A stretch of 64,000 nt of DNA from Nocardia transvalensis NBRC 15921. Its GTDB lineage: Bacteria > Actinomycetota > Actinomycetes > Mycobacteriales > Mycobacteriaceae. The translations under genes were made by a program, and so were the position numbers. The stretch covers positions 1-64,000 of the forward strand of contig NZ_BAGL01000027.1 of the NCBI RefSeq assembly GCF_000308875.1, in the 5' to 3' direction. The notes below the pieces were generated by a model. That model was not told the origin of the DNA, did no database searches, and saw nothing but the letters and a program-made list of their open reading frames with translations. Positions 8,928-18,713 of this stretch are shown in pieces. Each line of letters starts with the position of its first letter. Positions within the stretch are counted from its first letter, which is position 1.

Positions 8928-10475
8928 TCAAGCGCTTTCGAGGCCGGGTGAGCGGTCCACGATGACAAAAGAGGCCCTTGTTTCCGCAGGGGCGCCGGGG
9001 GTGGAGACGTAGGGGACCGCGCGGAAGTCGGCGTGGATGGCGTCGGGGGTGATGCGGGTGCGGACGTAGCCTCGGCGGTTGTTGTGGAATTTGATGTGGG
9101 GGTTGTCGGCGAGGACGGCCGGGGTGGCCTTGGTGGATTCGGAGCCGTCGCCGCCGCTGGTGATCGAGGTGGCGACCAGTTCGGTGCCCACGGTCGGGGC
9201 GGCCGGATCATCCCAGCGCTGTTTGATGTCGGTGGCCCACGCCGAATGGACGTCGCCGGTGAGCACCACCGGATTGCGTACGCGTGCCCGGACCCAGCCG
9301 TCGACGACGCGGTCCCGGTTGGCGGCGTACCCGTCCCAGGCGTCCGTATTGTTCTTGCGGCCGTGCCCGGTGCCGAGTTCGGAGAAGAAGACCTGCTGGC
9401 CCAGGATGTCCCAGCGGGCGCGCGAATCGCGGAATCCGTCCAGCAGCCAGCGCTCCTGATCGCCGCCCGTAATGGTCCGGGTGGGAGTCAGCCGGTCCGG
9501 GCAGTCTTTCGTGCCGCCGCCGCAGGCCTGCGCATCGCGGTACTGCCGGGTGTCGAGCATATGGAAGGTGGCCAGGTCACCCCAGCTGAGACGACGGAAC
9601 AGCTGCAGGTCGCCGCCGCGCGGTAGTTGGGCGCGGCGCAGCGGCATGTTCTCGTAGTACGCACGGAACGCGGCCGCGCGGCGGGCGGGGAAGTTCGGCT
9701 GCGGTTTCTGCGGCTTCTCGTACGCGTAGCCCGCCCAGTTGTTGTCGACCTCGTGGTCGTCGAGCACCGGCACCCACGGGGCGACGGCATGCGCGGCCTG
9801 CAGATCCGGATCGGTCTTATACTGCGCGTAGCGCTGCCGGTAATTGGCCAGCGTCTCGGCCTCGGGCCCGACGTGGGCGCGCACGTTCCCGCCGTCGAGC
9901 GGATAGCCGCCGGGCCCGTATTCGTAGATGTAGTCGCCCAGGTGCAGGATCAGGTCGGGATGGTCCTCCGCGAGCCTGCGGTAGGCGGTGAAGTACCCGT
10001 GCTCGTATTGGGCGCAGGAGACGAAACACATGGTGAGAGCGTCGATTCCGGCCCCGGCGGCCGGGGCGGTGCGGGTGCGGCCGACCGGCGAGAGGTGCTC
10101 GCCGGCGCGGAACCGGTAGAAGTACTCGGCCCCCGGCCGCAGCCCGTCGGCCTCGATATGCACGCTGTGCCCGAATTCCGGTGCCGCGTCGGCGGTTCCG
10201 CGCCGGACGATATCGCCGAACCGCTCGTCGGCGGCGATCTCCCAGCCGACCCCGACCACCCGATCCGGCATGCCGCCCAGCCCGTCGTCGGCCAGCGGAT
10301 CCGGCGCCAGCCGGGTCCACAGCACCACCCCGGTCGCGGCGGGTTCGCCGGAGGCCACGCCCAGCGTGAACGGATAGCGCAGGCGCGGTGCGGGTTCGGA
10401 CGGGCCGCCGCAGGCCGCGGCTCCGGCCAGCGCGGCGCCGATCAGGACGCTGCGACGGCTGACACGGCCCGGCAT
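8928..10475 (-). CDS. phoD: Tat-exported alkaline phosphatase D
   Basis: A 515-aa PhoD-family phosphodiesterase/phosphatase. The N-terminus carries a twin-arginine signal (SRRSVLIGAALAGAAAC); a Cys at 22 could be lipidated but the lipobox is weak. A Fn3-like N-domain (about 30-130) precedes the metallophosphatase core with FVSCAQYEHG, LHLGDYIYEYG, DDHEVDNNW and VLTGDVHSAW, which supply the Ca/Fe ligands. These enzymes release phosphate from diesters and teichoic-type polymers outside the cell. GGAGGT precedes the ATG. It is head-to-tail with the dienelactone hydrolase gene, 31 bp downstream of it. Confidence 0.92.
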   Translation of the reverse strand: MPGRVSRRSVLIGAALAGAAACGGPSEPAPRLRYPFTLGVASGEPAATGVVLWTRLAPDPLADDGLGGMPDRVVGVGWEIAADERFGDIVRRGTADAAPEFGHSVHIEADGLRPGAEYFYRFRAGEHLSPVGRTRTAPAAGAGIDALTMCFVSCAQYEHGYFTAYRRLAEDHPDLILHLGDYIYEYGPGGYPLDGGNVRAHVGPEAETLANYRQRYAQYKTDPDLQAAHAVAPWVPVLDDHEVDNNWAGYAYEKPQKPQPNFPARRAAAFRAYYENMPLRRAQLPRGGDLQLFRRLSWGDLATFHMLDTRQYRDAQACGGGTKDCPDRLTPTRTITGGDQERWLLDGFRDSRARWDILGQQVFFSELGTGHGRKNNTDAWDGYAANRDRVVDGWVRARVRNPVVLTGDVHSAWATDIKQRWDDPAAPTVGTELVATSITSGGDGSESTKATPAVLADNPHIKFHNNRRGYVRTRITPDAIHADFRAVPYVSTPGAPAETRASFVIVDRSPGLESA

Positions 10476-10506
10476 GACACCTCCGGCGGATCGGGTGGGG
10501 ACGAAC

Positions 10507-11265
10507 TCACGCCAGGGTACGGTTCAGCAGCGCCACGAGTTCCCGCCAGTGGCGCTCGGACGCCTCCTCGTCGTAGGCGGCGGTGTCGGTCTGGGTGTAG
10601 CCGTGGTGGGCGCCGGGATAGACCTCGCAGCGGTGGCGGACGCCCGCGTCGGTCAGGGCCTTCTCGAACAGGTCGATCTGCTCCTGGGGGAGCGAGGGGT
10701 CCTGGTCCGCGTGGCCGAAATACAGTTCGGCCGTGATGGTTCCGACGGCGAGGTGCGGGCTGTCGGGGGTGTCGGTGGCCAGCTGGGCGCCGTGGAAACC
10801 GGCGGCCGCGGCCACCCGGTCCGGATAGATCGCGGCGGTGGCCAGCGACAGCCGGGCGCCCATGCAGTAGCCGGTGACGCCCACCGGGCTGGGAGTGGTC
10901 CGGTCGGAGCCGGCCAGATAGTCCAGATACGCGTGGGCGTCGGCGGCCAGGACATCGGGGGTCATGCCCTGGAGCAGCGGGCGCACCTGCTGGAAGATCT
11001 CCGGCCGCTGTTCCAGATCGATGAAGTCCGGCAGATCGATCACCGGCGCCCGGCCGTGCCGGTAGTAGACGTTCGGGAGCAAGACCGTGTATCCGTGGCC
11101 GGCCAGCCGATCGGCCATCGCCCGCAGGCTCGGGCGGACCCCGAATCCGTCCTGGTAGAACAGGACGCCGGGATGCCGTTCGCCGTCGTCCGGCGCGGTG
11201 AGATAGGCGTCCGCGATGCCGTCGGGTGTCGGGACGTCCACTGTCTGGCCCTGCACTGTCGTCAT
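10507..11265 (-). CDS. Dienelactone hydrolase family protein
   Basis: A 252-aa alpha/beta hydrolase with the dienelactone hydrolase triad: Cys nucleophile in GYCMGARL, Asp in GHADQD and His in GAHHGYT. The family opens enol-lactones in chlorocatechol degradation, but many members have other ester substrates, and no catechol pathway genes are nearby. ATG 11265 has a strong AGGAGG 8 nt upstream on the minus strand; the in-frame extension further upstream is unlikely. Confidence 0.88.
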   Translation of the reverse strand: MTTVQGQTVDVPTPDGIADAYLTAPDDGERHPGVLFYQDGFGVRPSLRAMADRLAGHGYTVLLPNVYYRHGRAPVIDLPDFIDLEQRPEIFQQVRPLLQGMTPDVLAADAHAYLDYLAGSDRTTPSPVGVTGYCMGARLSLATAAIYPDRVAAAAGFHGAQLATDTPDSPHLAVGTITAELYFGHADQDPSLPQEQIDLFEKALTDAGVRHRCEVYPGAHHGYTQTDTAAYDEEASERHWRELVALLNRTLA

Positions 11266-11368
11266 GGAGATGCCTCCTGAAGCGTCGATGACTACGGATC
11301 CCGGATTCACGATAGGCCCGGCGGCCGGTATTCATGATCGCGCGGCGAATACCGGTACGGTTGGTCCC

Positions 11369-13372
11369 GTGACGGGTCGCATCGCCATCGACGACACCGC
11401 CCCGGCCATTCCCGGCGGCCGCCCGGCCAAAGCCGTGGTGGGCGAGGTTTTCCCGGTGCGGGCCGTGGTGTGGCGCGAGGGACACGACGCCGTGGGCGCG
11501 ACGCTCGCCGTGCGGGCGCCCGGTTCCGCGCGCGCCCGGCGGATCCGGATGGCGCCGGACTACGAACCCGACGTGTTCAACGCGGTGTTCACCCCGAGTG
11601 AGCCGGGGCTGTGGACCTACCGCATCGAGGGCTGGGGCGATCCGATCGCCACCTGGCGGGCGGCGGTGGAGGCGAAACTGGCGGTCGGCCAGAGCGCCGC
11701 GGACCTCGCCAACGACCTCGAGATCGGCGCGCGGCTGCTGGACCGGGCGGCGCAGCAGGTGCCGAAGCGGCAGTGGGAGCGGCTGCGGGCGGCGGCGGCC
11801 GCGCTGCGCGGCGACGGGCAGCTGCCCGCCAGGGTGGCCCCCGCCTTCAGTGCGGAGGTCGGCGAGATCCTGCGCGAGACGCCGCTCCGCGACCTCGTCA
11901 CCCGCGGCCCGCAGCACAGCGTGCTGGTGGAGCGCCGCCGTGCGCTCTACGGCTCGTGGTACGAGTTCTTCCCCCGCTCCACCGGCGGCTGGGACGCCGA
12001 GGGCAATCCGGTGCACGGCACCTTCGACACCGCGACGAAGGAGCTGTCGCGCATCGCCGCCATGGGTTTCGACGTGGTGTACCTGCCGCCGGTGCACCCG
12101 ATCGGGAAGGTGAACCGCAAGGGCCCCAACAACTCCCTGACCGCGGAGCCCGGCGATGTGGGGTCGCCGTGGGCGATCGGCTCCGACGAGGGCGGTCACG
12201 ACGCCGTCCACCCGCTGCTCGGCACCGAAGACGACTTCGTCCGATTCGTCGGCGCGGCAAGGCAACTCGGTATGGAGGTGGCGCTGGACCTGGCGTTGCA
12301 GTGCGCCCCGGACCATCCGTGGGTGCGCGAGCATCCGGAGTGGTTCACGACCCTGCCCGACGGGACCATCGCCTTCGCCGAGAACCCGCCCAAGAAGTAC
12401 CAGGACATCTATCCGCTGGCCTTCGACAACGATCCCGACGGCCTGTACGCCGAGGTGCTGCGGGTGGTGCGGCACTGGATCGCGTTGGGCGTCACCATAT
12501 TCCGCGTCGACAACCCGCACACCAAACCCGCCGACTTCTGGGAGTGGCTGATCGCCCAGGTGCGCCGCACCGATCCGGACGTCGTCTTCCTGTCCGAGGC
12601 GTTCACCCGCCCGGCCCGGCTGTACGGGCTGGCGCGGCGCGGATTCGGCCAGTCCTATACGTATTTCACCTGGCGCACGGGTAAGCACGAACTCGCCGAA
12701 TTCGGCCGGGAGCTGGCGGACAAGGCGGACGAGGCGCGGCCCAACCTGTTCGTCAATACGCCCGACATCCTGCACGAGAGCCTGCAGCACGGCGGGCCGG
12801 GCATGTTCGCGATCCGCGCGGTGCTCGCGGCGACGCTGGCGCCGGCGTGGGGCGTGTACTCCGGATTCGAGCTGTTCGAACATCAGGCGGTGCGGCCGGG
12901 CAGCGAGGAGTACCTGGACTCGGAGAAGTATCAGCTGCGCCCGCGCCCGTTCGCCGCGGCCGCCGCGCGCGGCGAGTCGCTGGAACCGTGGCTGACCCGG
13001 CTCAACGAGATCCGCCGCGCGCATCCCGCGCTGCAGCAGTTGCGCTGCATCGCGTTTCACCACGTCGACAACGATGCGCTGCTGGCCTATTCGAAGGTCG
13101 ATCCCACCACCGGCGACGCGGTGCTGATCGTGGTGAACCTCGACCCGTACGGGCCGGAGGACGGCATGATCTCGCTCGACCTGCCCGCGATCGGCCGGGA
13201 GTGGCACGACCACCCGGTGGTGGTCGACGAGGTGAGCGGCGAGGAATACCACTGGGGCCAAACGAATTACGTGCGCCTGGATCCGGTGCGCGCGGCCGCC
13301 CACATCCTGGCACTGCCGCCGGTGTCCGCGGCGGCGCGCACGGAACTGGCGTACCGGAGGTCGTTCCGGTGA
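11369..13372 (+). CDS. glgE: Maltosyltransferase GlgE (maltose-1-phosphate-using)
   Basis: A 667-aa GH13 enzyme that extends alpha-1,4-glucans using maltose-1-phosphate, the polymerising step of the trehalose-to-glucan (GlgE) pathway. The N-terminal beta domain (about 1-180) is shorter than in the 701-aa M. tuberculosis enzyme. The catalytic barrel has [17 protein letters not shown], nucleophile Asp381 in [10 protein letters not shown] and acid/base Glu410 in FLSEAF. The C-terminal domain keeps [16 protein letters not shown] 11369 follows TACGGT (11356-11361) by 7 nt, a leaderless start. glgB follows 10 bp later, so the two are probably co-transcribed. Confidence 0.95.
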   Translation: MTGRIAIDDTAPAIPGGRPAKAVVGEVFPVRAVVWREGHDAVGATLAVRAPGSARARRIRMAPDYEPDVFNAVFTPSEPGLWTYRIEGWGDPIATWRAAVEAKLAVGQSAADLANDLEIGARLLDRAAQQVPKRQWERLRAAAAALRGDGQLPARVAPAFSAEVGEILRETPLRDLVTRGPQHSVLVERRRALYGSWYEFFPRSTGGWDAEGNPVHGTFDTATKELSRIAAMGFDVVYLPPVHPIGKVNRKGPNNSLTAEPGDVGSPWAIGSDEGGHDAVHPLLGTEDDFVRFVGAARQLGMEVALDLALQCAPDHPWVREHPEWFTTLPDGTIAFAENPPKKYQDIYPLAFDNDPDGLYAEVLRVVRHWIALGVTIFRVDNPHTKPADFWEWLIAQVRRTDPDVVFLSEAFTRPARLYGLARRGFGQSYTYFTWRTGKHELAEFGRELADKADEARPNLFVNTPDILHESLQHGGPGMFAIRAVLAATLAPAWGVYSGFELFEHQAVRPGSEEYLDSEKYQLRPRPFAAAAARGESLEPWLTRLNEIRRAHPALQQLRCIAFHHVDNDALLAYSKVDPTTGDAVLIVVNLDPYGPEDGMISLDLPAIGREWHDHPVVVDEVSGEEYHWGQTNYVRLDPVRAAAHILALPPVSAAARTELAYRRSFR

Positions 13373-13382
13373 GGGCGTGCCG

Positions 13383-15536
13383 ATGAACCGGCGCGATCTG
13401 ATGCTGCTCGCGGCGGGCACCCACCGCGATCCGCACACCGTGCTCGGCGCGCACCCCGACCCCGACGGCACCGTGATCAGAGTCCTTCGCCCGCTGGCGA
13501 ATTCGGTCTCCGCGCGGATCGGCGGCGAGGACCACCCGCTGACGCGGATGGAGCACGGCGTCTTCGAGGGCGTCGTCCCGTTCCCGGATCTCTGGGACTA
13601 CCGCCTGCTGGTGTCCTATCCCGGCAGCCGGACCGTGCTCGACGCCGACGGCTACCGGTTCCTGCCGACGCTCGGCGAACTCGACCTCCACCTGATCGGC
13701 GAGGGACGGCACGAGCGGCTGTGGGAGGTGCTGGGCGCGCATCCGCGCCGGTACACCACGCTCGATGGCGAGGTGTCGGGGACGTCGTTCGCGGTGTGGG
13801 CGCCCAATGCCCGCGGGGTCGCGGTGCTGGGCGATTTCGACGGGTGGACCGGAAATACCGCGCCCATGCGGACATTGGGCGAATCCGGGGTGTGGGAGCT
13901 GTTCGTCCCGGGCCTCGAGCCGGGCGCGAAGTACAAGTTCCGTGTGCACGGCGCGGACGGTCGCACCGTCGACCACGCCGACCCGTTCGCCTTCGCCACC
14001 GAGGTGCCGCCCGCGACCGCCTCGGTGATCACCCGCAGTACCTACGAGTGGCACGACCGGGACTGGATCGCCGCCCGCGCGAGTACCGATCCGGTCCGGT
14101 CGCCGATGAGCATCTACGAGGTGCATCTGGGCTCCTGGCGGCTCGGGCTCGACTATCGCGACGCGGCCGAGCAACTGGCCGAATACGTACTGGAGCAGGG
14201 CTATACGCATGTCGAGCTGCTGCCCGTCGCCGAACATCCCTTCGGCGGTTCCTGGGGATATCAGGTCACGTCCTACTACGCGCCGACGGCCCGGTTCGGC
14301 ACGCCGGACGATTTCCGCGCCTTCGTCGACCGGCTGCACGGGGCGGGGATCGGCGTCCTCCTCGACTGGGTGCCGGCGCACTTCCCCCGCGACGAATGGG
14401 CGCTCGCGCGCTTCGACGGCACCCCGCTCTACGAGCATCCCGATCCCCGCCGTGGCGAGCAATTGGACTGGGGCACCTACGTTTTCGACTTCGGCCGGTC
14501 CGAGGTGCGCAACTTCCTGGTGGCGAACGCGCGGTACTGGATCGAGGAATTCCACATCGACGGCCTGCGCGTGGACGCGGTCGCCTCGATGCTGTACCTG
14601 GACTATTCGCGGCCCGAGGGCGGCTGGGAGCCGAATATCCACGGCGGCCGCGAGAATCTGGAGGCCGTCGCGTTCCTGCGGGAGATGAACGCCATGGTGC
14701 ACCGCGACCATCCGGGTGTGGTCACCATCGCCGAGGAGTCCACCACCTGGCCGGGCGTCACGCGACCGGCCGACGTCGGCGGCCTCGGCTTCACCATGAA
14801 GTGGAATATGGGCTGGATGCACGACACCCTCGGGTATCTCGCCCACGATCAGATCCATCGCAGCTGGCACCACAACGAGATCACCTTCTCGACCGTCTAC
14901 GCGTGGAGCGAGAACTACGTGCTGCCGATCAGCCACGACGAAGTGGTGCACGGCAAGGGCACGCTGTGGACCCGGATGCCCGGCGACGACTGGGTGAAGG
15001 CGTGCGGGGTGCGCGCGCTGCTGGCCTACATGTGGGCGCATCCGGGTAAGCAGCTGCTGTTCATGGGGCAGGACTTCGGCCAGTTCCGGGAGTGGTCGCA
15101 CGATCGCGGACTGGACTGGCGCGAACTGGAGAATCCGCTGCACGCCGGGATCCGGCGCCTGGTGCGCGACCTCAACGCGGCCTATCGCGCCAATCCCGCG
15201 CTGTGGACGCAGGACTCCTCGCCCGGCGGCTACGCCTGGATCGATGCCGACGACCACGCCGGCAATGTCCTCGCCTTCCTGCGCTACGGGGCCGACGGCT
15301 CGATCGTCGCCTGCGTCTACAACTTCTCCGGCGCCCAGCACCGCGACTACCGCATCGGACTGCCGAACGACGGGTACTGGCGCGAGATCCTCAACACCGA
15401 CGCCGCCGACTACGCGGGCAGCGGGGTGGGCAACCTCGGCGGAGTTCGGGCGGTGGCGGAGCCCTGGCACGGACGTCCGTACTCCGCGGCCGTCACCCTC
15501 GCCCCGAACAGCGCGGTCTGGCTGACGCCGCAATGA
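13383..15536 (+). CDS. glgB: 1,4-alpha-glucan branching enzyme GlgB
   Basis: A 717-aa GH13 branching enzyme that introduces alpha-1,6 branches into the glucan made by GlgE. N-terminal CBM48-type domains (about 1-220) include [17 protein letters not shown]. The catalytic barrel has [11 protein letters not shown], nucleophile Asp398 in [10 protein letters not shown], the acid/base Glu in TIAEES (451-452) and [13 protein letters not shown]. The C-terminal beta domain ends WLTP. ATG 13383 is preferred over GTG 13377 because GAGGG (13371-13375), overlapping the glgE stop, is 7 nt upstream. Close coupling of glgE and glgB mirrors mycobacteria. Confidence 0.96.
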   Translation: MNRRDLMLLAAGTHRDPHTVLGAHPDPDGTVIRVLRPLANSVSARIGGEDHPLTRMEHGVFEGVVPFPDLWDYRLLVSYPGSRTVLDADGYRFLPTLGELDLHLIGEGRHERLWEVLGAHPRRYTTLDGEVSGTSFAVWAPNARGVAVLGDFDGWTGNTAPMRTLGESGVWELFVPGLEPGAKYKFRVHGADGRTVDHADPFAFATEVPPATASVITRSTYEWHDRDWIAARASTDPVRSPMSIYEVHLGSWRLGLDYRDAAEQLAEYVLEQGYTHVELLPVAEHPFGGSWGYQVTSYYAPTARFGTPDDFRAFVDRLHGAGIGVLLDWVPAHFPRDEWALARFDGTPLYEHPDPRRGEQLDWGTYVFDFGRSEVRNFLVANARYWIEEFHIDGLRVDAVASMLYLDYSRPEGGWEPNIHGGRENLEAVAFLREMNAMVHRDHPGVVTIAEESTTWPGVTRPADVGGLGFTMKWNMGWMHDTLGYLAHDQIHRSWHHNEITFSTVYAWSENYVLPISHDEVVHGKGTLWTRMPGDDWVKACGVRALLAYMWAHPGKQLLFMGQDFGQFREWSHDRGLDWRELENPLHAGIRRLVRDLNAAYRANPALWTQDSSPGGYAWIDADDHAGNVLAFLRYGADGSIVACVYNFSGAQHRDYRIGLPNDGYWREILNTDAADYAGSGVGNLGGVRAVAEPWHGRPYSAAVTLAPNSAVWLTPQ

Positions 15537-15576
15537 CCGCAGGTCACGGGCGGGCTGCCGTGTAAGGTCTAGCAGG

Positions 15577-18180
15577 GTGAAGGCATTGCGTCGGTTCACG
15601 GTCCGTGCCCATCTGCCTCAGCGGCTGGCCGCGCTCGCCGAGTTGGCCACGAATCTGCGGTGGTCGTGGCACATGCCGACACAGGATCTGTTCGCCGGTC
15701 TGGATCCGGCGCTCTGGCTCGAGGTCGGGCGCGATCCGGTGCGAATGCTCGGCGAGGTGCCCGCCGAGCGGCTCGACGAGCTGGCCGCCGACGAGGCGTA
15801 CGTCCGCGCGGTGGACGAGGCCGCGGCGGATCTCGAGGACTACCTGACCCGGCCCCGCTGGTTCCACCGGCAGGAGAACGGCGAGCACGCCGACCGGCTG
15901 CCCCGGTCGATCGCGTACTTCTCCATGGAGTTCGGCGTGACCGAGGTGCTGCCGAACTATTCGGGCGGGCTGGGCATTCTGGCCGGTGACCACCTCAAGG
16001 CCGCCTCCGATCTGGGACTGCCGCTCATCGGCGTCGGGCTGCTGTACCGCTCCGGATACTTCCGGCAGTCGCTGACCGCCGACGGGTGGCAGGCCGAGCG
16101 CTATCCGGACCTGGACCCGCAGGGGTTGCCCCTGCGGGCGCTCACCGACGGGGCGGGTGCTGCGGGCACGGGGTCGCCTGTCCTGGTTCACGTGCCCATG
16201 CCCGAGGGGCGGGTGCTGCGGGCGCGGGTGTGGATCGCGCAGGTGGGCCGGATTCCGTTGCTGCTGCTGGATTCCGATATCGCCGACAACGATCCGGAAC
16301 TGCGGGCGGTGACCGATCGGCTCTACGGCGGCGATCAGGACCATCGCATCAAGCAGGAGATCCTGGCGGGTATCGGCGGGGTGCGGGCGGTGCGCGCCTA
16401 CACCCGCGCGCACGGCCTGCCCGATCCGGATGTGTTCCATATGAACGAGGGTCACGCCGGCTTCCTCGGCATCGAGCGGATTCGCGAATTCATGGCCGCC
16501 GGAATGGATTTCGACGCCGCCCTGGCCGCGGTCCGCGCCGGAACCGTCTTCACCACGCATACGCCGGTCCCGGCGGGTATCGATCGGTTCGCGGGTGCGC
16601 TGGTGCGCCGGTATTTCGGCGGCGCGCACGGCGAGCGCGAATCTCCGCTGCTGCCGGGTGTTTCCGTGGATCGGATCGTGGCGCTGGGGCGCGAAGCGGA
16701 TCCGTCGGTGTTCAATATGGCCCACCTCGGGCTGCGCCTGGCGCAGCGCGCGAACGGGGTGTCGCAATTGCACGGCGAGGTCAGCCGGGCGATGTTCGCG
16801 CCGCTGTGGCCGGGTTTCGATGCCGCCGAGGTGCCGATCGGCGCGGTCACCAACGGCGTGCACGCCCCGACGTGGGCGGCGCGTGAATGGATCGACAAGG
16901 CCCGCGAACTCGTCGGCCCGGAACTGGTGGAGGAGGCGCGCGGCTGGGAGCGGCTGCGCGACGTCGATCTGAGCGAACTCTGGTCGACCCGGAACGCGTT
17001 GCGCGCCACGCTGGTTGCCGAGGTGCGCCGCCGGGTGCGGGCGTCGTGGCTGGAGCGCGGCGCCGCGCCCGCCGAATTGGCCTGGGTGGACGAGGTTTTC
17101 GATCCGAACGTGCTGACGGTCGGCTTCGCGCGCCGGGTGCCGACCTACAAGCGGCTGACGCTGATGTTGCGCGATCCGGACCGGCTGCGGGCCCTGCTGC
17201 TCGATCCGGAGCGTCCGGTGCAGCTGGTGGTGGCCGGGAAGAGCCATCCGGCCGACGACGGCGGCAAGGCGCTGATCCAGCAGGTGGTGCGCTTCGCCGA
17301 CGATCCGGCCGTCCGGCATCGCATCGTCTTCCTGCCCGACTACGACATGTCGATGGCCCGGTACCTGTACTGGGGATGCGATGTGTGGCTGAACAATCCG
17401 CTGCGCCCGCTCGAGGCGTGCGGCACCTCGGGGATGAAGGCCGCGCTCAACGGATCGCTGAATCTGTCGATTCGCGACGGCTGGTGGGACGAGATGTACG
17501 ACGGCGAGAACGGCTGGGCCATCCCCACCGCCGACGGCGTCCGCGACGACCACCGCCGCGACGATCTGGAGGCCGCCGCCCTCTACGAGATGTTGCAGCG
17601 CTCGGTGCTGCCGCGCTTCTACGACCGCGACCACGACGGCTTGCCGGTGCGCTGGATGGAGATGGTGCGCCACACCTTGCAGACGCTCGGCCCGAAGGTG
17701 CTGGCCTCCCGCATGGTGCGTGACTACGCCGTCGGGTACTACATGCCCGCCGCCGTCGCGTATTCCGCTGTGGCACAGGACGATTTCGCCGGGGCGCGGG
17801 AACTCGCCGAGTACCGGCGGCGGATCGAGGGGGCGTGGCCCCGGGTGCGGGTGGTCCAGGTCGACAGTTCCGGCCTGCCCGACATCCCGGTGATCGGCGC
17901 GACGCTGAACCTGCGCGCCCGTATCGATCTCGCGGGCCTCTCGCCCTCGGACGTCTCGGTCCAGGCGCTGCTGGGCCGGGTATCCCAGGACGACGATCTG
18001 TCCGACGTCACGACGGTCGATATGACCCACGCCGGAACGGATTCCGGGGTGGAGGTATTCACGGTGGAGACGCAGGTTCCGCTGTCGGGGGCGGTGGGGT
18101 ACACGGTGCGTGTGCTGCCACACCACCGGCTCATGTCCACGGATGCCGAATGGGGTCTGGTGGCCACGCCCAGCCCCTGA
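15577..18180 (+). CDS. glgP: Alpha-glucan phosphorylase GlgP
   Basis: An 867-aa GT35 glycogen/maltodextrin phosphorylase releasing glucose-1-phosphate from alpha-glucans. The short-type N-terminus (SWHMPTQDLFAGLDP) matches the actinobacterial class that has a DUF3417 N-terminal domain. EFGVTEVLPNYSGGLG, NEGHAGF and THTPVPAG are present, and the pyridoxal-phosphate lysine is Lys621 in CGTSGMKAALNG. The GTG start lies 40 bp after glgB. TAAGGT (15563-15568) is 8 nt upstream, so a separate leaderless promoter is possible beside read-through. In M. tuberculosis the homolog is Rv1328. It balances the synthetic glgE-glgB pair. Confidence 0.95.
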   Translation: MKALRRFTVRAHLPQRLAALAELATNLRWSWHMPTQDLFAGLDPALWLEVGRDPVRMLGEVPAERLDELAADEAYVRAVDEAAADLEDYLTRPRWFHRQENGEHADRLPRSIAYFSMEFGVTEVLPNYSGGLGILAGDHLKAASDLGLPLIGVGLLYRSGYFRQSLTADGWQAERYPDLDPQGLPLRALTDGAGAAGTGSPVLVHVPMPEGRVLRARVWIAQVGRIPLLLLDSDIADNDPELRAVTDRLYGGDQDHRIKQEILAGIGGVRAVRAYTRAHGLPDPDVFHMNEGHAGFLGIERIREFMAAGMDFDAALAAVRAGTVFTTHTPVPAGIDRFAGALVRRYFGGAHGERESPLLPGVSVDRIVALGREADPSVFNMAHLGLRLAQRANGVSQLHGEVSRAMFAPLWPGFDAAEVPIGAVTNGVHAPTWAAREWIDKARELVGPELVEEARGWERLRDVDLSELWSTRNALRATLVAEVRRRVRASWLERGAAPAELAWVDEVFDPNVLTVGFARRVPTYKRLTLMLRDPDRLRALLLDPERPVQLVVAGKSHPADDGGKALIQQVVRFADDPAVRHRIVFLPDYDMSMARYLYWGCDVWLNNPLRPLEACGTSGMKAALNGSLNLSIRDGWWDEMYDGENGWAIPTADGVRDDHRRDDLEAAALYEMLQRSVLPRFYDRDHDGLPVRWMEMVRHTLQTLGPKVLASRMVRDYAVGYYMPAAVAYSAVAQDDFAGARELAEYRRRIEGAWPRVRVVQVDSSGLPDIPVIGATLNLRARIDLAGLSPSDVSVQALLGRVSQDDDLSDVTTVDMTHAGTDSGVEVFTVETQVPLSGAVGYTVRVLPHHRLMSTDAEWGLVATPSP

Positions 18181-18182
18181 TC

Positions 18183-18210
18183 GTTTTCCGGCATGCTTTC
18201 GGCCGGAATC
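18183..18210 (+). repeat. Single dispersed palindromic unit after glgP
   Basis: The unit TTTTCCGGCATGCTTTCGGC then CGGAATC starts 3 bp after the glgP stop codon. Arms TTCCGGC and GCCGGAA can pair around a 9-nt loop. It is the same family as the units at 8791, 32519 and 35612, and here it probably acts as the glgP transcript end. Confidence 0.75.
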
Positions 18211-18260
18211 TCCTGGCGATCGGCAAGTGATCGTTAAGGGCGGTCTTGCATGCTTTTCTC

Positions 18261-18713
18261 ATGCAGGACAGGCAGGATGCGCTCCCCGTGGTCATCGATG
18301 CCGTACCGCCGGCCGCGGCGATGCTCGAGGTGCATGTCGCCGCGCCGGTGAGCGGACATCCGCTGGCTCTGATGGCGATGACACCGGAGATCATCGTCGA
18401 CGGGGTGATCGTTGCGCGGGGGTGGGGGCTGTGGGTGGTGCCGGTGCCGCCCGGGCGTCATCACGTCGTCGTGCACATCAATCGGTTCGGCGTGTATCAG
18501 TACCACGCGCAGTTGCCCGTCGAGGCAGGCCCGGGGGCCAGAGTCCCTGTGTACTACAAACTTCCGGTGTCGAATTTCGGGCGGGCGGCCATCGGGACCA
18601 CGCCGCAGCGCTCGTCCGGCGGCGGCGCGCTCGTCTTCATCCTGCTGCTGCCGCTGTTGCTGGTGCTCGGCATGGTGGCGTTCTTCATGATCATGCTGAT
18701 CGCCGTGGTCTGA
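18261..18713 (+). CDS. Hypothetical C-tail-anchored protein
   Basis: A 150-aa protein I do not recognise. The first 100 residues are beta-rich (PEIIVDGVIVARGWGLWVVP, then an RHHVVVHINRFG stretch) and suggest a small beta-sandwich like that of DUF2846-type or PEGA-like domains, but this is only an impression. A Ser/Gly linker leads to one strongly hydrophobic C-terminal helix (about 122-150), so it is probably tail-anchored. ATG 18261 is preferred over an upstream TTG at 18246. Its stop codon abuts the stop of the convergent acyl-CoA synthetase gene with no spacer. Confidence 0.6.
   Translation: MQDRQDALPVVIDAVPPAAAMLEVHVAAPVSGHPLALMAMTPEIIVDGVIVARGWGLWVVPVPPGRHHVVVHINRFGVYQYHAQLPVEAGPGARVPVYYKLPVSNFGRAAIGTTPQRSSGGGALVFILLLPLLLVLGMVAFFMIMLIAVV

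Noticed and set aside
10442..13471. A minus-strand open frame of 1009 codons opposite phoD/dienelactone hydrolase/glgE
   Set aside because: It is a shadow of GC-rich third positions; the translation is Arg/His/Gly/Val-rich low-complexity, and strong family matches lie on other frames throughout.
15544..18126. An 860-codon minus-strand open frame opposite glgP
   Set aside because: Same codon-bias artefact. The protein has no recognisable domain, and glgP is unambiguous.
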